DNA of 64,000 nt from Methanocorpusculum petauri (GTDB lineage: Archaea > Halobacteriota > Methanomicrobia > Methanomicrobiales > Methanocorpusculaceae): contig NZ_JAPTGB010000005.1 in the NCBI RefSeq assembly GCF_026891975.1, positions 1-64,000 on the forward strand, read 5' to 3'. The number at the start of each line of letters is the position of its first letter. Position 1 is the first letter of the stretch. The position numbers were made by a program, and so were the translations under genes. Shown in pieces: positions 53,336 through 61,806 of this stretch. The notes below the pieces were generated by a model, which saw nothing but the letters and a program-made list of their open reading frames with translations, searched no databases and was not told the DNA's origin.

Positions 53336-54142
53336 ATGAGACAGATAGCCCTCTACGGCAAGGGAGGTATCGGAAAATCCACGACATCCGCGAACCTGTC
53401 GGCGGCGTTTTCGGAGATGAACCTGGATGTCATGCAGATCGGTTGCGATCCCAAGCACGACAGCACCCGGATGCTGATGCATGGACGCTGGATTCCAACC
53501 GTTCTGGAACAGATGTATGAAAGGAAAGATCTCACCGCCGATGATGTTATCTTCACCGGGTTTGGCGGTGTCCGGTGTGTTGAGGCAGGCGGACCAGAAC
53601 CGGGAATCGGATGCGCAGGACGGGGAATCATTGCAACCTTTCAGCTGCTCGAAAAAATGAAAGCACTCTACGGCGACGTGGTGGTCTACGATGTGCTGGG
53701 CGATGTGGTCTGCGGCGGGTTTGCGATGCCGATGCGGGACGGGTATGCACAGGAGGTGTATCTGGTGACAAGCGGCGAGCTGATGAGTCTGTATGCCGCA
53801 AACAATATCTGTAAGGCAATTGCCCGTCTGTCGCAGCGGAGTACCGCCCGGTGCAGGCTGGGAGGGGTTATCTGCAACTCAAAGAATATGGATAATGAAC
53901 GCGATCTTGTTGCGGAGTTTGCGCATCGGATCGGGTCGAACCTCGTGCAGTTTATTCCCCGCGACAAGGCGGTGCAGGCGGCCGAGGTGAATCAGATGAC
54001 GGTGATCGAACACGCCCCCCGTTCACCGCAGGCTGCAGTGTACCGCAACTGCGCAAAAACAATTCTTGAGAATGAAGATTTGCGCATTCCGAAAGCTCTC
54101 GAACTTGACGAGCTGGAACATCTTGCCAGAGAATATTTATGA
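53336..54142 (+). CDS. NifH-like reductase of a nitrogenase-like enzyme
   Basis: A 268-residue ATPase with all NifH functional motifs: P-loop [10 protein letters not shown], switch [10 protein letters not shown], cluster cysteines in [12 protein letters not shown] and [11 protein letters not shown], and [20 protein letters not shown]. It would be a homodimer with a bridging [4Fe-4S] cluster and donate electrons to the two following subunits. It resembles group IV (CfbC-type) proteins. GGTAGTG precedes the ATG. Confidence 0.88.
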   Translation: MRQIALYGKGGIGKSTTSANLSAAFSEMNLDVMQIGCDPKHDSTRMLMHGRWIPTVLEQMYERKDLTADDVIFTGFGGVRCVEAGGPEPGIGCAGRGIIATFQLLEKMKALYGDVVVYDVLGDVVCGGFAMPMRDGYAQEVYLVTSGELMSLYAANNICKAIARLSQRSTARCRLGGVICNSKNMDNERDLVAEFAHRIGSNLVQFIPRDKAVQAAEVNQMTVIEHAPRSPQAAVYRNCAKTILENEDLRIPKALELDELEHLAREYL

Positions 54143-54149
54143 AGCCCGG

Positions 54150-55169
54150 ATGGCAGGGTGCACGCTCGGCGGTGCCCTGTCGGTTGCCTGTTTTATCCCC
54201 GGAGCGGTAGCTGTGGTGCATGCGCCACAGGGCTGCGTGCATCAGACGTTTTCAATGCTGCATGCGATGGCAAATGAGAGTGAGGTCTGGACGGTCCCGG
54301 AGATTCTTGTCTCCAATATTGGTGACCGCGAGGTGATCTTCGGCGGTGAGGAACGACTGTCTGCAACGCTGGATGAGGCGGCGGCAAAGAATCCTGATCT
54401 GATTCTGGTGGTGACTTCCTGCGTACCCGAGACGATCGGAGATGATTGCGGTGCAGTGTGTGCCCGTCATCCGTATGCGGACCGGATTGTGTATGTACCG
54501 ACATCAGGCTTTCTGGGCGGCAGTGCAAAGGACGGGGAAAATGCGGTGCTTGCGGCGCTCGCGAGACGTGCACCGGTTGCTGATCTGATTCCGGGGACAG
54601 TTGCTCTGGTCGGGGAAAAAAATCTGGAGTCGGAAGCGGATCAGAACTATGCAGAGGTGGAACGGCTGCTTGCCAGGCTCGGACTGCGGATCACGATAAG
54701 ATTCTGCCGAAATTGTAACTATGCGACGCTGATGCAGCTTGGAACGGCGGCGTGTTTCATTCTGCGGGATGAACGGGCAGCAGATGCAGGACGAATAATC
54801 GGGGAACGGTTTGGTCGTCCGGTAATTCCTGAGTTTCCCCGCGGACTTTCCGGATGTCTGGCATTTCTGCGTGCGACGGGTGCTGCCTGCGGTGTTGCGG
54901 AGGAGCGGATTTGTGCAGCAGTTGCGGAGGAGACGGCATATCAGGAGTTGATGCTTTCAAAATTTTCAAATCTGTCCGGAAAGACAATATTCCTCGGTGC
55001 CGAACCGTTCGCAGGAACGACGGCGGTTGCCCGCGAAGCGGCTGCACGGCTGGGCATGCAGGAGAGAGCGGACGGATTTTTGATCCGGCTGCCGTTTTAT
55101 CTGCCCATCGGTACCGCAGGGGTTGAGAAGATGCTGTATTTGTGGCGGCGGGCGGTGAACAATGGCTGA
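54150..55169 (+). CDS. NifD-like subunit, small, uncharacterised group
   Basis: A 339-residue protein with three cysteines where NifD holds its P-cluster: MAGCTLGGAL, HAPQGCVHQ and TSCVPETIGDD. RFCRNCNYATL follows later. It is far shorter than NifD, lacks a clear FeMo-cofactor histidine, and lacks CfbD's HPRP N-terminus. An in-frame TTG at 54123 is an alternative start, and ENIYEAR before the ATG may be part of the protein. It follows the NifH-like gene by 7 bp and overlaps the next gene by 8 bp. Confidence 0.8.
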   Translation: MAGCTLGGALSVACFIPGAVAVVHAPQGCVHQTFSMLHAMANESEVWTVPEILVSNIGDREVIFGGEERLSATLDEAAAKNPDLILVVTSCVPETIGDDCGAVCARHPYADRIVYVPTSGFLGGSAKDGENAVLAALARRAPVADLIPGTVALVGEKNLESEADQNYAEVERLLARLGLRITIRFCRNCNYATLMQLGTAACFILRDERAADAGRIIGERFGRPVIPEFPRGLSGCLAFLRATGAACGVAEERICAAVAEETAYQELMLSKFSNLSGKTIFLGAEPFAGTTAVAREAAARLGMQERADGFLIRLPFYLPIGTAGVEKMLYLWRRAVNNG

Positions 55170-56298
55170 GAACACCTGTGCAAATCCGGTCTGGCCGTGT
55201 GCAATGACCGGGGCTGTGGCGACACTTGCGGGTTTTCCGGATATCTGTGTAATTATTCACGGATCGTCGGGTTGTTACTATTATCCGCGGTCTCTACTGA
55301 AAGTGCCGCTGTTCAGCACGTATCTGCTGGAGTCGGAGATTGTGTTCGGAACAATCGACCGACTACACGAGGTTGTCACTGAGGTTGCGGCGACCGGAAG
55401 GCCGATTGCAGTGGTGAACACCTGTGTTCCGGCGCTGACCGGTGAGGATTTGAAGACGGCGTTTTCAGAGGAGACAGCGATGTTTGTGGATGCACCGGGT
55501 TTCTGCGGAAATGCGGAGCAGGGTGCGGTAAAGGCGTTTGAGGCGATGATGCCGGACGTTGCAGCAGATCGGCCCGGCATCAACATCGACGGCATCAATC
55601 TGCTGGACCTGTTCTGGCGCGGGAATCTTCACGAGACGGAACGACTGCTCGCCCTTCTCGGGATTCCTGTTGCGGTGAGGTTCTGCCGCGATACCTGGAA
55701 AAATCTCCGGAAGGGAGCGGCTCCGGTTACTGTATCGGCAAATTCATCCTACGCATCAGGTGTGGGAACGTGTATCGGCAGTATGCTGTTTCCGGATATG
55801 CCGAAAACGATTGACCGGTGTCTCGCGCAGTTCCCGAACGCAGACGCGGATGCGGTGCTTGCGGAGCATCAGCGTGCCGAGGAGCAGATGTTTTACTCCT
55901 GCGATAAGTATCTGCGGAAGTACACGCCGCCGGTCGTTGCAGTTGCTGCGCAGGAAAGCTATGCGGTGTTTGCGAAGGCAATGATGGAGCGGTATTTCGG
56001 GTCAGACGTCCCGGTGATCTTCGCCCGCGATCGTCCGGCACCGGAGGTTCCGTACTCCGTGAACTCCGCAGAGATCAATGCAGACATTGCAGCAGCAGAA
56101 CCGGATCTGATCCTCGGCTCAACCTTTGAAGCGGCAGCCTGCCGGAAAGCAGCGTTCTTCGGCATCACGCCGCCGGACAGAAGCCGTGTCTCCGTCGCCG
56201 CCCGGCCCCTTGCCGGTGTTGAGGGAGGACTGGTGCTGATAGAAGGAGCGCTGAATGCACTGATGAACCGACATGCAGCAGAAGAGAAAAAGCGGTAG
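55162..56298 (+). CDS. NifK-like subunit, small, uncharacterised group
   Basis: A 378-residue protein with NifK-like cysteines in VWPCAMTGAV, IHGSSGCYYYPRS and NTCVPALTGEDL. VRFCRDTWKNL parallels the RFCRNC segment of the D-like subunit, so the two are paralogues that should form a heterotetramer. The last gene of the H-D-K operon. No nifE, nifN, nifB or cfb partner genes are adjacent. The substrate is unknown. Confidence 0.8.
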   Translation: MAENTCANPVWPCAMTGAVATLAGFPDICVIIHGSSGCYYYPRSLLKVPLFSTYLLESEIVFGTIDRLHEVVTEVAATGRPIAVVNTCVPALTGEDLKTAFSEETAMFVDAPGFCGNAEQGAVKAFEAMMPDVAADRPGINIDGINLLDLFWRGNLHETERLLALLGIPVAVRFCRDTWKNLRKGAAPVTVSANSSYASGVGTCIGSMLFPDMPKTIDRCLAQFPNADADAVLAEHQRAEEQMFYSCDKYLRKYTPPVVAVAAQESYAVFAKAMMERYFGSDVPVIFARDRPAPEVPYSVNSAEINADIAAAEPDLILGSTFEAAACRKAAFFGITPPDRSRVSVAARPLAGVEGGLVLIEGALNALMNRHAAEEKKR

Positions 56299-56367
56299 TT
56301 TTTTGAATCTGCCGTTGTCCACGGATGCAAAAAAAGCTGCGGCAGTTTTCACTGCCCAAATGTATTT

Positions 56368-57498
56368 TTACTGTACTGCCTCGATCCGATCGAGTGCCTC
56401 TGCAAGCCGCTCCATCGATGCCGCATACGAGATGCGAATCCAGCCCGGAGCGCCGAACGCCGTTCCCGGCGTTGCCGCAACATGCGCTTTATCCAGCCAC
56501 CGGTTCGCTGTCGCTACATCATCGCCGCCCACATTGATGAACGCATAGAACGCACCCTCTGCCGGAGCAGTGGAAAGACCCATACCTGCAAGACGACCGA
56601 TGACGAAACGTCTTCGCTCCTCAAACTCTTTGCGCATCTCCTCAACGCAGGCCTGATCACCGTTCAGCGCTGCAACGCCGCCCCACATCGCAAACGTATT
56701 CACACAACCGACCGAGTGCTGCATCACCTTATCCATCGATGGAATCACATCAAGGGGAGCCGCAAGATACCCGAGCCGCCATCCCGTCATTGCATACGCC
56801 TTGGAAAAACCGTTGATCGTGATGGTTCGTTCCAGCATGTCGCCGATCGTTGCAATCGACACATGCTCTTTCCCATAGACGAGTTTTTCGTAGATCTCAT
56901 CCGAAAGACAGAACAGATCATGATCCATGCACACATCCGCAATCAGCCGGAGAGAGGATCTGCCGAGGATTGAACCCGTCGGATTGGACGGCGTGTTCAC
57001 GATGATCATCTTTGTCTTCTCCGTGATCACGTCATATATCGACTCGTCCACCTGAAAGTCCGCATTCAGCGAGTAGTGGACAGCCTTTCCTCCCGCAATC
57101 TGCACGCACGGCTCATATGAAACCCAGGACGGATCGATCACGACGACCTCGTCCCCCTTGTTAAGGGTCGCCATCATCGTAATGCGGATAGCATCCTTTG
57201 CCCCCGCCGTCACCATGATCTGTTTCTGCGTTGCCGCAATGTGATTGTCGCGGTTCAGTTTGTCGGCAACCGCCTGTGTCAGTTCCGGAATGCCGCGGGA
57301 CGGCGCATAGTGCGTTTCACCGCGATTCAGCGCATCAATTGCTGCCTGCGTAATATGGGCAGGCGTTGCAAAGTCCGGCTCACCCACCGCAAGACTGATC
57401 ACATCAACACCGGATGCGATCATCTCCTTCGAACGGTTGCTCATCGCCATCGTAGCCGAAGGCGCAACCGCTGCAATCATTTCCGAAACTGATCTCAT
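56368..57498 (-). CDS. Class I/II pyridoxal-phosphate aminotransferase (aspartate type)
   Basis: A 376-residue enzyme. The PLP lysine is in INGFSKAYAMTGWRLGYL, with NTPSNPTGS and SLAVGEPDF earlier and a terminal Arg in GAPGWIRISYAA. The family includes aspartate and aromatic aminotransferases. It overlaps ribH by 4 bp (ATGA), so the two are cotranscribed although their pathways differ. Confidence 0.9.
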   Translation of the reverse strand: MRSVSEMIAAVAPSATMAMSNRSKEMIASGVDVISLAVGEPDFATPAHITQAAIDALNRGETHYAPSRGIPELTQAVADKLNRDNHIAATQKQIMVTAGAKDAIRITMMATLNKGDEVVVIDPSWVSYEPCVQIAGGKAVHYSLNADFQVDESIYDVITEKTKMIIVNTPSNPTGSILGRSSLRLIADVCMDHDLFCLSDEIYEKLVYGKEHVSIATIGDMLERTITINGFSKAYAMTGWRLGYLAAPLDVIPSMDKVMQHSVGCVNTFAMWGGVAALNGDQACVEEMRKEFEERRRFVIGRLAGMGLSTAPAEGAFYAFINVGGDDVATANRWLDKAHVAATPGTAFGAPGWIRISYAASMERLAEALDRIEAVQ

Positions 57499-57914
57499 TC
57501 CTCAAGTCTCCGGACCATCTTTACTGCCGACTCAACCGCACGCTTGCCGTACTCAATACGATCTTCAGCCTCAAGTCTCGTCATGCCGGGTCCGGAGATG
57601 CCAAGCGCAACCGGTTTGTCGAACTCAAGCGAAAGGTCGAGAATCTTCCGTGCCGCATGCTGGACCACAATCTGATCGTGATCCGTTGCACCCTCGATAA
57701 CGCAGCCGATGGTGACAACCGCATCAATATCCGACTTTTTCAGAAGTTTGCGAATGGCAAGAGGCATATCGTAGGCGCCCGGAACATATATCCGGTCGTG
57801 AACTGCGGCACCAAGGAACCTGGCATGCTCTTCTGCCTCCATCTCCATCATATAGGTAAGATCGCGGTTAAACTCTGCAACAACGAATCCGAGTCTGACT
57901 GGTTTGTCGGTCAT
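57495..57914 (-). CDS. ribH: 6,7-dimethyl-8-ribityllumazine synthase
   Basis: A 139-residue riboflavin-pathway enzyme with LGFVVAEFNRDLT, PGAYDMPLAI, TIGCVIEGATDHDQIV (catalytic His) and PVALGISGPGMT. The start MTDKPVRLG matches the family start. It is upstream of the aminotransferase in the operon. Confidence 0.94.
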   Translation of the reverse strand: MTDKPVRLGFVVAEFNRDLTYMMEMEAEEHARFLGAAVHDRIYVPGAYDMPLAIRKLLKKSDIDAVVTIGCVIEGATDHDQIVVQHAARKILDLSLEFDKPVALGISGPGMTRLEAEDRIEYGKRAVESAVKMVRRLEE

Positions 57915-57995
57915 GGTAATCTTAGTACAATTCTGTCGCAAAAGTATATAGTGGTTCACAAAAAAGTCTCAACTCAAAAATGAGTTGGCAATGAG

Positions 57996-58607
57996 TTACT
58001 GTTTGATCATCCGGGTCGAGGTTTTCGCTCTCTGATAGCACCAGGAGAAGATTGCAACCGACAGAGGTACCAGAATCAGAATGCCGACACCGGTCGGAGT
58101 GTCTGCAATCACGGTCCAGCCGAAGTTGTCCGGCGTAAGGAAACAGACAAGCAGGATATGGACACATCCCATGATAACGGCTATCAGAGTCGCTATGAGA
58201 GTTGTGATCTTTTCACGGTAGACGTACCAGATAAGACCACTTACAACACCTGCAATCAGCGTTGCAAGGCAACAGGGAACCATCGTTGCACCGCCAAGTG
58301 TAAACCGGTAAGCGGCACCGATAACAGCAGCACCAACCCCTATTACGGGGCCAAACCACAGACCACCGTAGATCGGACTGCCATCACGGACATTGAGCAG
58401 TGCACCGCCGTACTCAATGCTTGCGATCGATCCAAGCAGCGACATTATTCCAAAAATTACAATTCCAACAGAGTATTTTACCCAGTCGGTAAAATCTCCT
58501 TTCATATCGTCAAGCAGGCGTGTTTTCCCAAGGATAATCCCAAGTACAGCAGCAAATCCAAGGTTCACACTGAACAACATAATGAGACTTCCTGCAGTCG
58601 CATCCAT
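57996..58607 (-). CDS. LytS-type five-span membrane receptor domain, stand-alone
   Basis: A 203-residue protein made almost only of hydrophobic helices with the 5TMR-LYT pattern: NLGFAAVLGIILGKTRLL, NVRDGSPIYGGLWFGPVIGV and GGATMVPCCLATLIAGVVSG. Normally this sensor is fused to a kinase or cyclase; here no output domain follows. The ligand is unknown. Confidence 0.75.
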   Translation of the reverse strand: MDATAGSLIMLFSVNLGFAAVLGIILGKTRLLDDMKGDFTDWVKYSVGIVIFGIMSLLGSIASIEYGGALLNVRDGSPIYGGLWFGPVIGVGAAVIGAAYRFTLGGATMVPCCLATLIAGVVSGLIWYVYREKITTLIATLIAVIMGCVHILLVCFLTPDNFGWTVIADTPTGVGILILVPLSVAIFSWCYQRAKTSTRMIKQ

Positions 58608-58652
58608 AATATATAGTAAAGATCTCTACAGTATTTGAGAGTGCCGATGATC

Positions 58653-59723
58653 TCACTGATGCTTGTGGCCGTGTATGTGGTGAAGATCCGGTGCATGCGG
58701 ATGGTTGTGTACCAAATCCTCATGCGTATGCAGATGGGAGTGCTCGCCTTCCACTGGGGGATCATGGTCATGAGTGTGATGTTCGTCGTCATGACGGTGA
58801 CGGTGTTCATGCGTCAGCAGTGTGTGGACATGACGATGGCGGTGACCGCCGGTCGCGGCAAAGTAAGCCCCGGCAATCATAATCACGGTAGCAGCTGCAA
58901 AGGAAACGGTCAGCGGTGTCTGGAAGATCACAAACGACAATCCAACACCAATGAACGGGGCAACTGCATAAAATGCACTTGTCCGGGCTGCACCGAGTGA
59001 TCTCTGGGCGAGAACATAGAAGTAGATCGAAAGACCGTATGCAAAGAATCCGAGGAGAAGTGCGGCAAGAATACCGCCGACATCCGCAGTCATCTCGCGT
59101 GCAACCAGGGCGAGCAGAAGTGCACCGCCTCCCGCACCGAATCCTTTGATGATCACAATCTCCACCGGATCTTTTAAGGAGAGCATCCGTGTGCAGTTGT
59201 TCTCAAAACCCCAGGCAACACAGGCAAGCAGGACAAGAATTGATCCGGCGGAGAAGGCAAAACTACTCATGTCCTCAATGGTGAGGAGGATGCTTGCGCA
59301 GACGATCAGAATAATGGCAAGCCACAGCCGCTGGTCAATCGCTTCACGGAAGATGAGAAGGGCGATTACGGAGGTGGTGACGATCTCAAAGTTGTTTAAG
59401 AGAGATGCGTTCGCTGCAGTAGTCATGGTAAGGCCGAACATCAGCAGAACAGGTGCAGCAATATCGAGCACAATCATGCCGATGACGTACGGAAGGTCCT
59501 TTCTGCCGACTGGAGCCTCGCGGACCGTCTGTTTTCCGGCGGTCTGAACCAGACTGACCACAGCCATACCAATACCTGCCCCGAGATACAGGAGAGCTGC
59601 AAGCAGTGCCGGAGGCACACTGTCCAGCAGTACTTTGGAGACCGGAGAGCTGATGCCGTAGAGGACAGCGGCAAGTACGGCAAAACCGATTGCGAGATAC
59701 CGGGGGGCAATGACTGCGGGCAT
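58653..59723 (-). CDS. EamA/DMT transporter with histidine-rich tail
   Basis: A 356-residue protein with ten membrane spans in two EamA repeats (RHxRG-like GISSPVSKVLLD, LLNNFEIVTTS and LGAARTSAFYAVAPFIGVGL). The last 65 residues hold 24 histidines, mostly as HxH and HH pairs with Asp and Glu. Such a tail binds Ni, Co or Zn, which suggests metal handling or metal-gated transport. The tail is cytoplasmic by topology. This differs from ordinary DMT exporters. Confidence 0.82.
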   Translation of the reverse strand: MPAVIAPRYLAIGFAVLAAVLYGISSPVSKVLLDSVPPALLAALLYLGAGIGMAVVSLVQTAGKQTVREAPVGRKDLPYVIGMIVLDIAAPVLLMFGLTMTTAANASLLNNFEIVTTSVIALLIFREAIDQRLWLAIILIVCASILLTIEDMSSFAFSAGSILVLLACVAWGFENNCTRMLSLKDPVEIVIIKGFGAGGGALLLALVAREMTADVGGILAALLLGFFAYGLSIYFYVLAQRSLGAARTSAFYAVAPFIGVGLSFVIFQTPLTVSFAAATVIMIAGAYFAATGGHRHRHVHTLLTHEHRHRHDDEHHTHDHDPPVEGEHSHLHTHEDLVHNHPHAPDLHHIHGHKHQ

Positions 59724-59871
59724 ATTCTGTTTGTAATATTGGCAATAATTGCATATAACTCTCTGTTAGAATGGATTTTTTTATTGTTATGCGGATTTAT
59801 TACCCAAAATACCGGGGTGTGTGACACGTATTACGGACTGCAGATTTGTGTGGAAAGGGTAAACGATTTCG

Positions 59872-60483
59872 TCACCGCATGCTGAAATCAAACACATAGA
59901 GGAACCCGGACTCGCTATGCAGAATTTTTTCCAGGCGGTACTCAACGATCACCTGTTCTGTTCTGGATACTGCCCAGGGAACAAAGGAGGAGTCGGCAAC
60001 TACGATGTGATGCGCGGTGTTTCCTTTTCCGGATTTGGGAAGGATGAAGGCGGACGGTTTTGCAGTAAGAACTCCCGCACGCAGTTCAAGGACAATGTTT
60101 TCTGCATGCCGATTGGCAGATTGGTAGGTGAAAACCACCGGATAGTATGCCGTACCGTTTTCCTGAAATGCGGGTACCCCGCGTTCCATGCAAAATCTCC
60201 CGGGAAACGGGCGGGAGACGGAGAAGATTGAGACAGGAGCTTTGATTGGTGCAAGGATGAAAATTTTTTGGCCATAGACTCCGGTATTTTCCGCCGCAAC
60301 AAAGCTGTCCAGATCATATTTGAATGCAGCAAACTGCCGGAGAAGATGATCATTCTGGGAACGTTCCAGATCTTCAGCGAACTGCGGTACGGCATGAACC
60401 GACCAGATGCCGAGAGCGAGAATGATCATCACAAGAATCAGAGAAAACCCGATCACTTCGGAAACCGCATCATCACTGCACAT
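59872..60483 (-). CDS. Pilin-like protein, second of a pair
   Basis: A 203-residue protein beginning MCSDDAVSEVIGFSLILV, the archaeal pilin type III signal with one hydrophobic helix. A beta-rich domain of about 160 residues follows. Its start overlaps the upstream stop by one base (TGATG), so the two pilin-like proteins are made together, perhaps as minor pilins or an adhesin pair. Confidence 0.75.
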   Translation of the reverse strand: MCSDDAVSEVIGFSLILVMIILALGIWSVHAVPQFAEDLERSQNDHLLRQFAAFKYDLDSFVAAENTGVYGQKIFILAPIKAPVSIFSVSRPFPGRFCMERGVPAFQENGTAYYPVVFTYQSANRHAENIVLELRAGVLTAKPSAFILPKSGKGNTAHHIVVADSSFVPWAVSRTEQVIVEYRLEKILHSESGFLYVFDFSMR

Positions 60484-61163
60484 CAGGCAACCTCAATCAC
60501 GTAGAGAACTTCCCGAACGGTCAGGTTGCATTGCCCGGCATCGCCCAGTGTCTGTGCAAAAACATTCCGGAGAAGGGAGTCGCCAAAAACAGAAACGCTT
60601 GCGTTAGTGAACTGATACTCACGGATGTTTTCCACATGAAACCTGAGAGTGATCGGTTCCGTTTTGGAAATTTCCATCGCAGGGGATGCAAGAGCAGGGA
60701 TCATGAGACGGAGATCGTTTTCGCGGGGAGCAACGGACGGAGGAAGAATCACCGACCGTGTTCCGCCGGTCGTAAGCACAACCGCACCACAATCGGCCGA
60801 GAGTACAAAACGTTCCGCGTACACAAATTCAGGTGTATACGATAGTCTGAGCGGAAAATAGGAGGTCTCCGACTCATTGATCGTGATGCGGATTATGGTG
60901 TCCGAGTTTCCGATGCTGAGAGTTCCGGCATCGATCGTCACCGATCGGGTGTCACCGGTTCCTCCCGCAATCCACAGGAGATCCATTGCAAGTTTCATGT
61001 CCGAGAACTGTACCGCAGTCTCCGCTGCGATATGCTGTTCCTTCCGCAGCTCTCCGGCAGGAACACCTCCTGCTGCCCAGACGGCCAAAACAACTGCGAT
61101 CAATGCAAGAATGCAGATGAACCCGACAACTTCGGAGAGACCATCATCTGCAGATGAGTGCAT
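60483..61163 (-). CDS. Pilin-like protein, first of a pair
   Basis: A 226-residue protein with MHSSADDGLSEVVGFICILA at the N-terminus, followed by AVVLAVWAAGGVP as the rest of the helix. The rest is a beta-rich domain containing VTIDAGTLSIGNSDT. The layout equals that of the next gene although sequences have diverged. It would be processed by the archaeal prepilin peptidase. Confidence 0.75.
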   Translation of the reverse strand: MHSSADDGLSEVVGFICILALIAVVLAVWAAGGVPAGELRKEQHIAAETAVQFSDMKLAMDLLWIAGGTGDTRSVTIDAGTLSIGNSDTIIRITINESETSYFPLRLSYTPEFVYAERFVLSADCGAVVLTTGGTRSVILPPSVAPRENDLRLMIPALASPAMEISKTEPITLRFHVENIREYQFTNASVSVFGDSLLRNVFAQTLGDAGQCNLTVREVLYVIEVA

Positions 61164-61375
61164 AGCAGAACTTTCTCGAAACTCATGATATAATTTTGCC
61201 TATTTTTTGACGATGCAAATGCTATTATTTCGGAGGAGATATGCCAGCTCATCATGACGTTGAAATAAAATACAAAGTCTTGTCCGACGCTATCTTTATG
61301 TGTGTCGGGGACGAATACATTAAGCACTCTTCCATGAGTCCCAACGACTCTACCGGAGAAAAACGAGGTATCCTT

Positions 61376-61603
61376 ATGACAAAGAGACCGCTTGAAATTT
61401 TAGATCAGGTCCTTAACCGCCAGCCGGTGATTATTTCACTGAAGGGCGGGAGGGAGATCCGCGGGGTTCTCCAGGGCTATGACGTTCACATGAACCTGGT
61501 TCTTGACAAGGCTGAGGAAGAAGGAGAGAACGGCATCGTTCAGCTCGGCACGTTAATCGTCCGCGGCGACAATGTCATCTACATCTCTCCGTCTGTAGAA
61601 TAA
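61376..61603 (+). CDS. Sm-like archaeal protein (LSm)
   Basis: A 75-residue LSm protein: Sm1 motif [24 protein letters not shown] (cited around GYDVHMN) and Sm2 [13 protein letters not shown]. It forms a ring that binds U-rich RNA. The start MTKRPLEIL follows GAGGT. An in-frame ATG at 61241, with GGAGGAG just before it, would add 45 residues unlike any LSm extension I know. Confidence 0.93.
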   Translation: MTKRPLEILDQVLNRQPVIISLKGGREIRGVLQGYDVHMNLVLDKAEEEGENGIVQLGTLIVRGDNVIYISPSVE

Positions 61604-61620
61604 ATGAGGTGAAGTAAACA

Positions 61621-61794
61621 ATGACAAAAGGCACACCATCAATGGGTCTGCGCAACAAGCATTCCCACATCATCTGCCGCCGCTGCGGAAAACAGTCTTT
61701 CCACGCCCGGCATGGTGTTTGTTCATCATGCGGATTTGGCAAGAGCTCCAAGATCCGCGGATACAAATGGACGAAGAAAGCAGCAGATAACTAA
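61621..61794 (+). CDS. rpl37e: 50S ribosomal protein L37e (eL37)
   Basis: A 57-residue zinc-ribbon protein beginning [20 protein letters not shown], with metal cysteines in CRRCGKQSF and CSSCGFG. It lies 17 bp after the LSm gene, a pairing common in archaea, and 12 bp before purF. GAGGTGA serves as ribosome binding site. Confidence 0.97.
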   Translation: MTKGTPSMGLRNKHSHIICRRCGKQSFHARHGVCSSCGFGKSSKIRGYKWTKKAADN

Positions 61795-61806
61795 AAAGGT
61801 TGTTGT

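Noticed and set aside
53336-56298. Annotation as nitrogenase nifHDK or as cfbC-cfbD
   Set aside because: The D/K subunits are far too short for nitrogenase and no cofactor genes are adjacent. CfbD is a single subunit with a different N-terminus, whereas here there are two diverged subunits.
61241-61375. N-terminal extension of LSm starting at 61241
   Set aside because: The added 45 residues do not resemble an LSm extension, and a GAGGT-preceded ATG gives the standard 75-residue protein. It is kept only as an alternative because GGAGGAG lies just before the upstream ATG.
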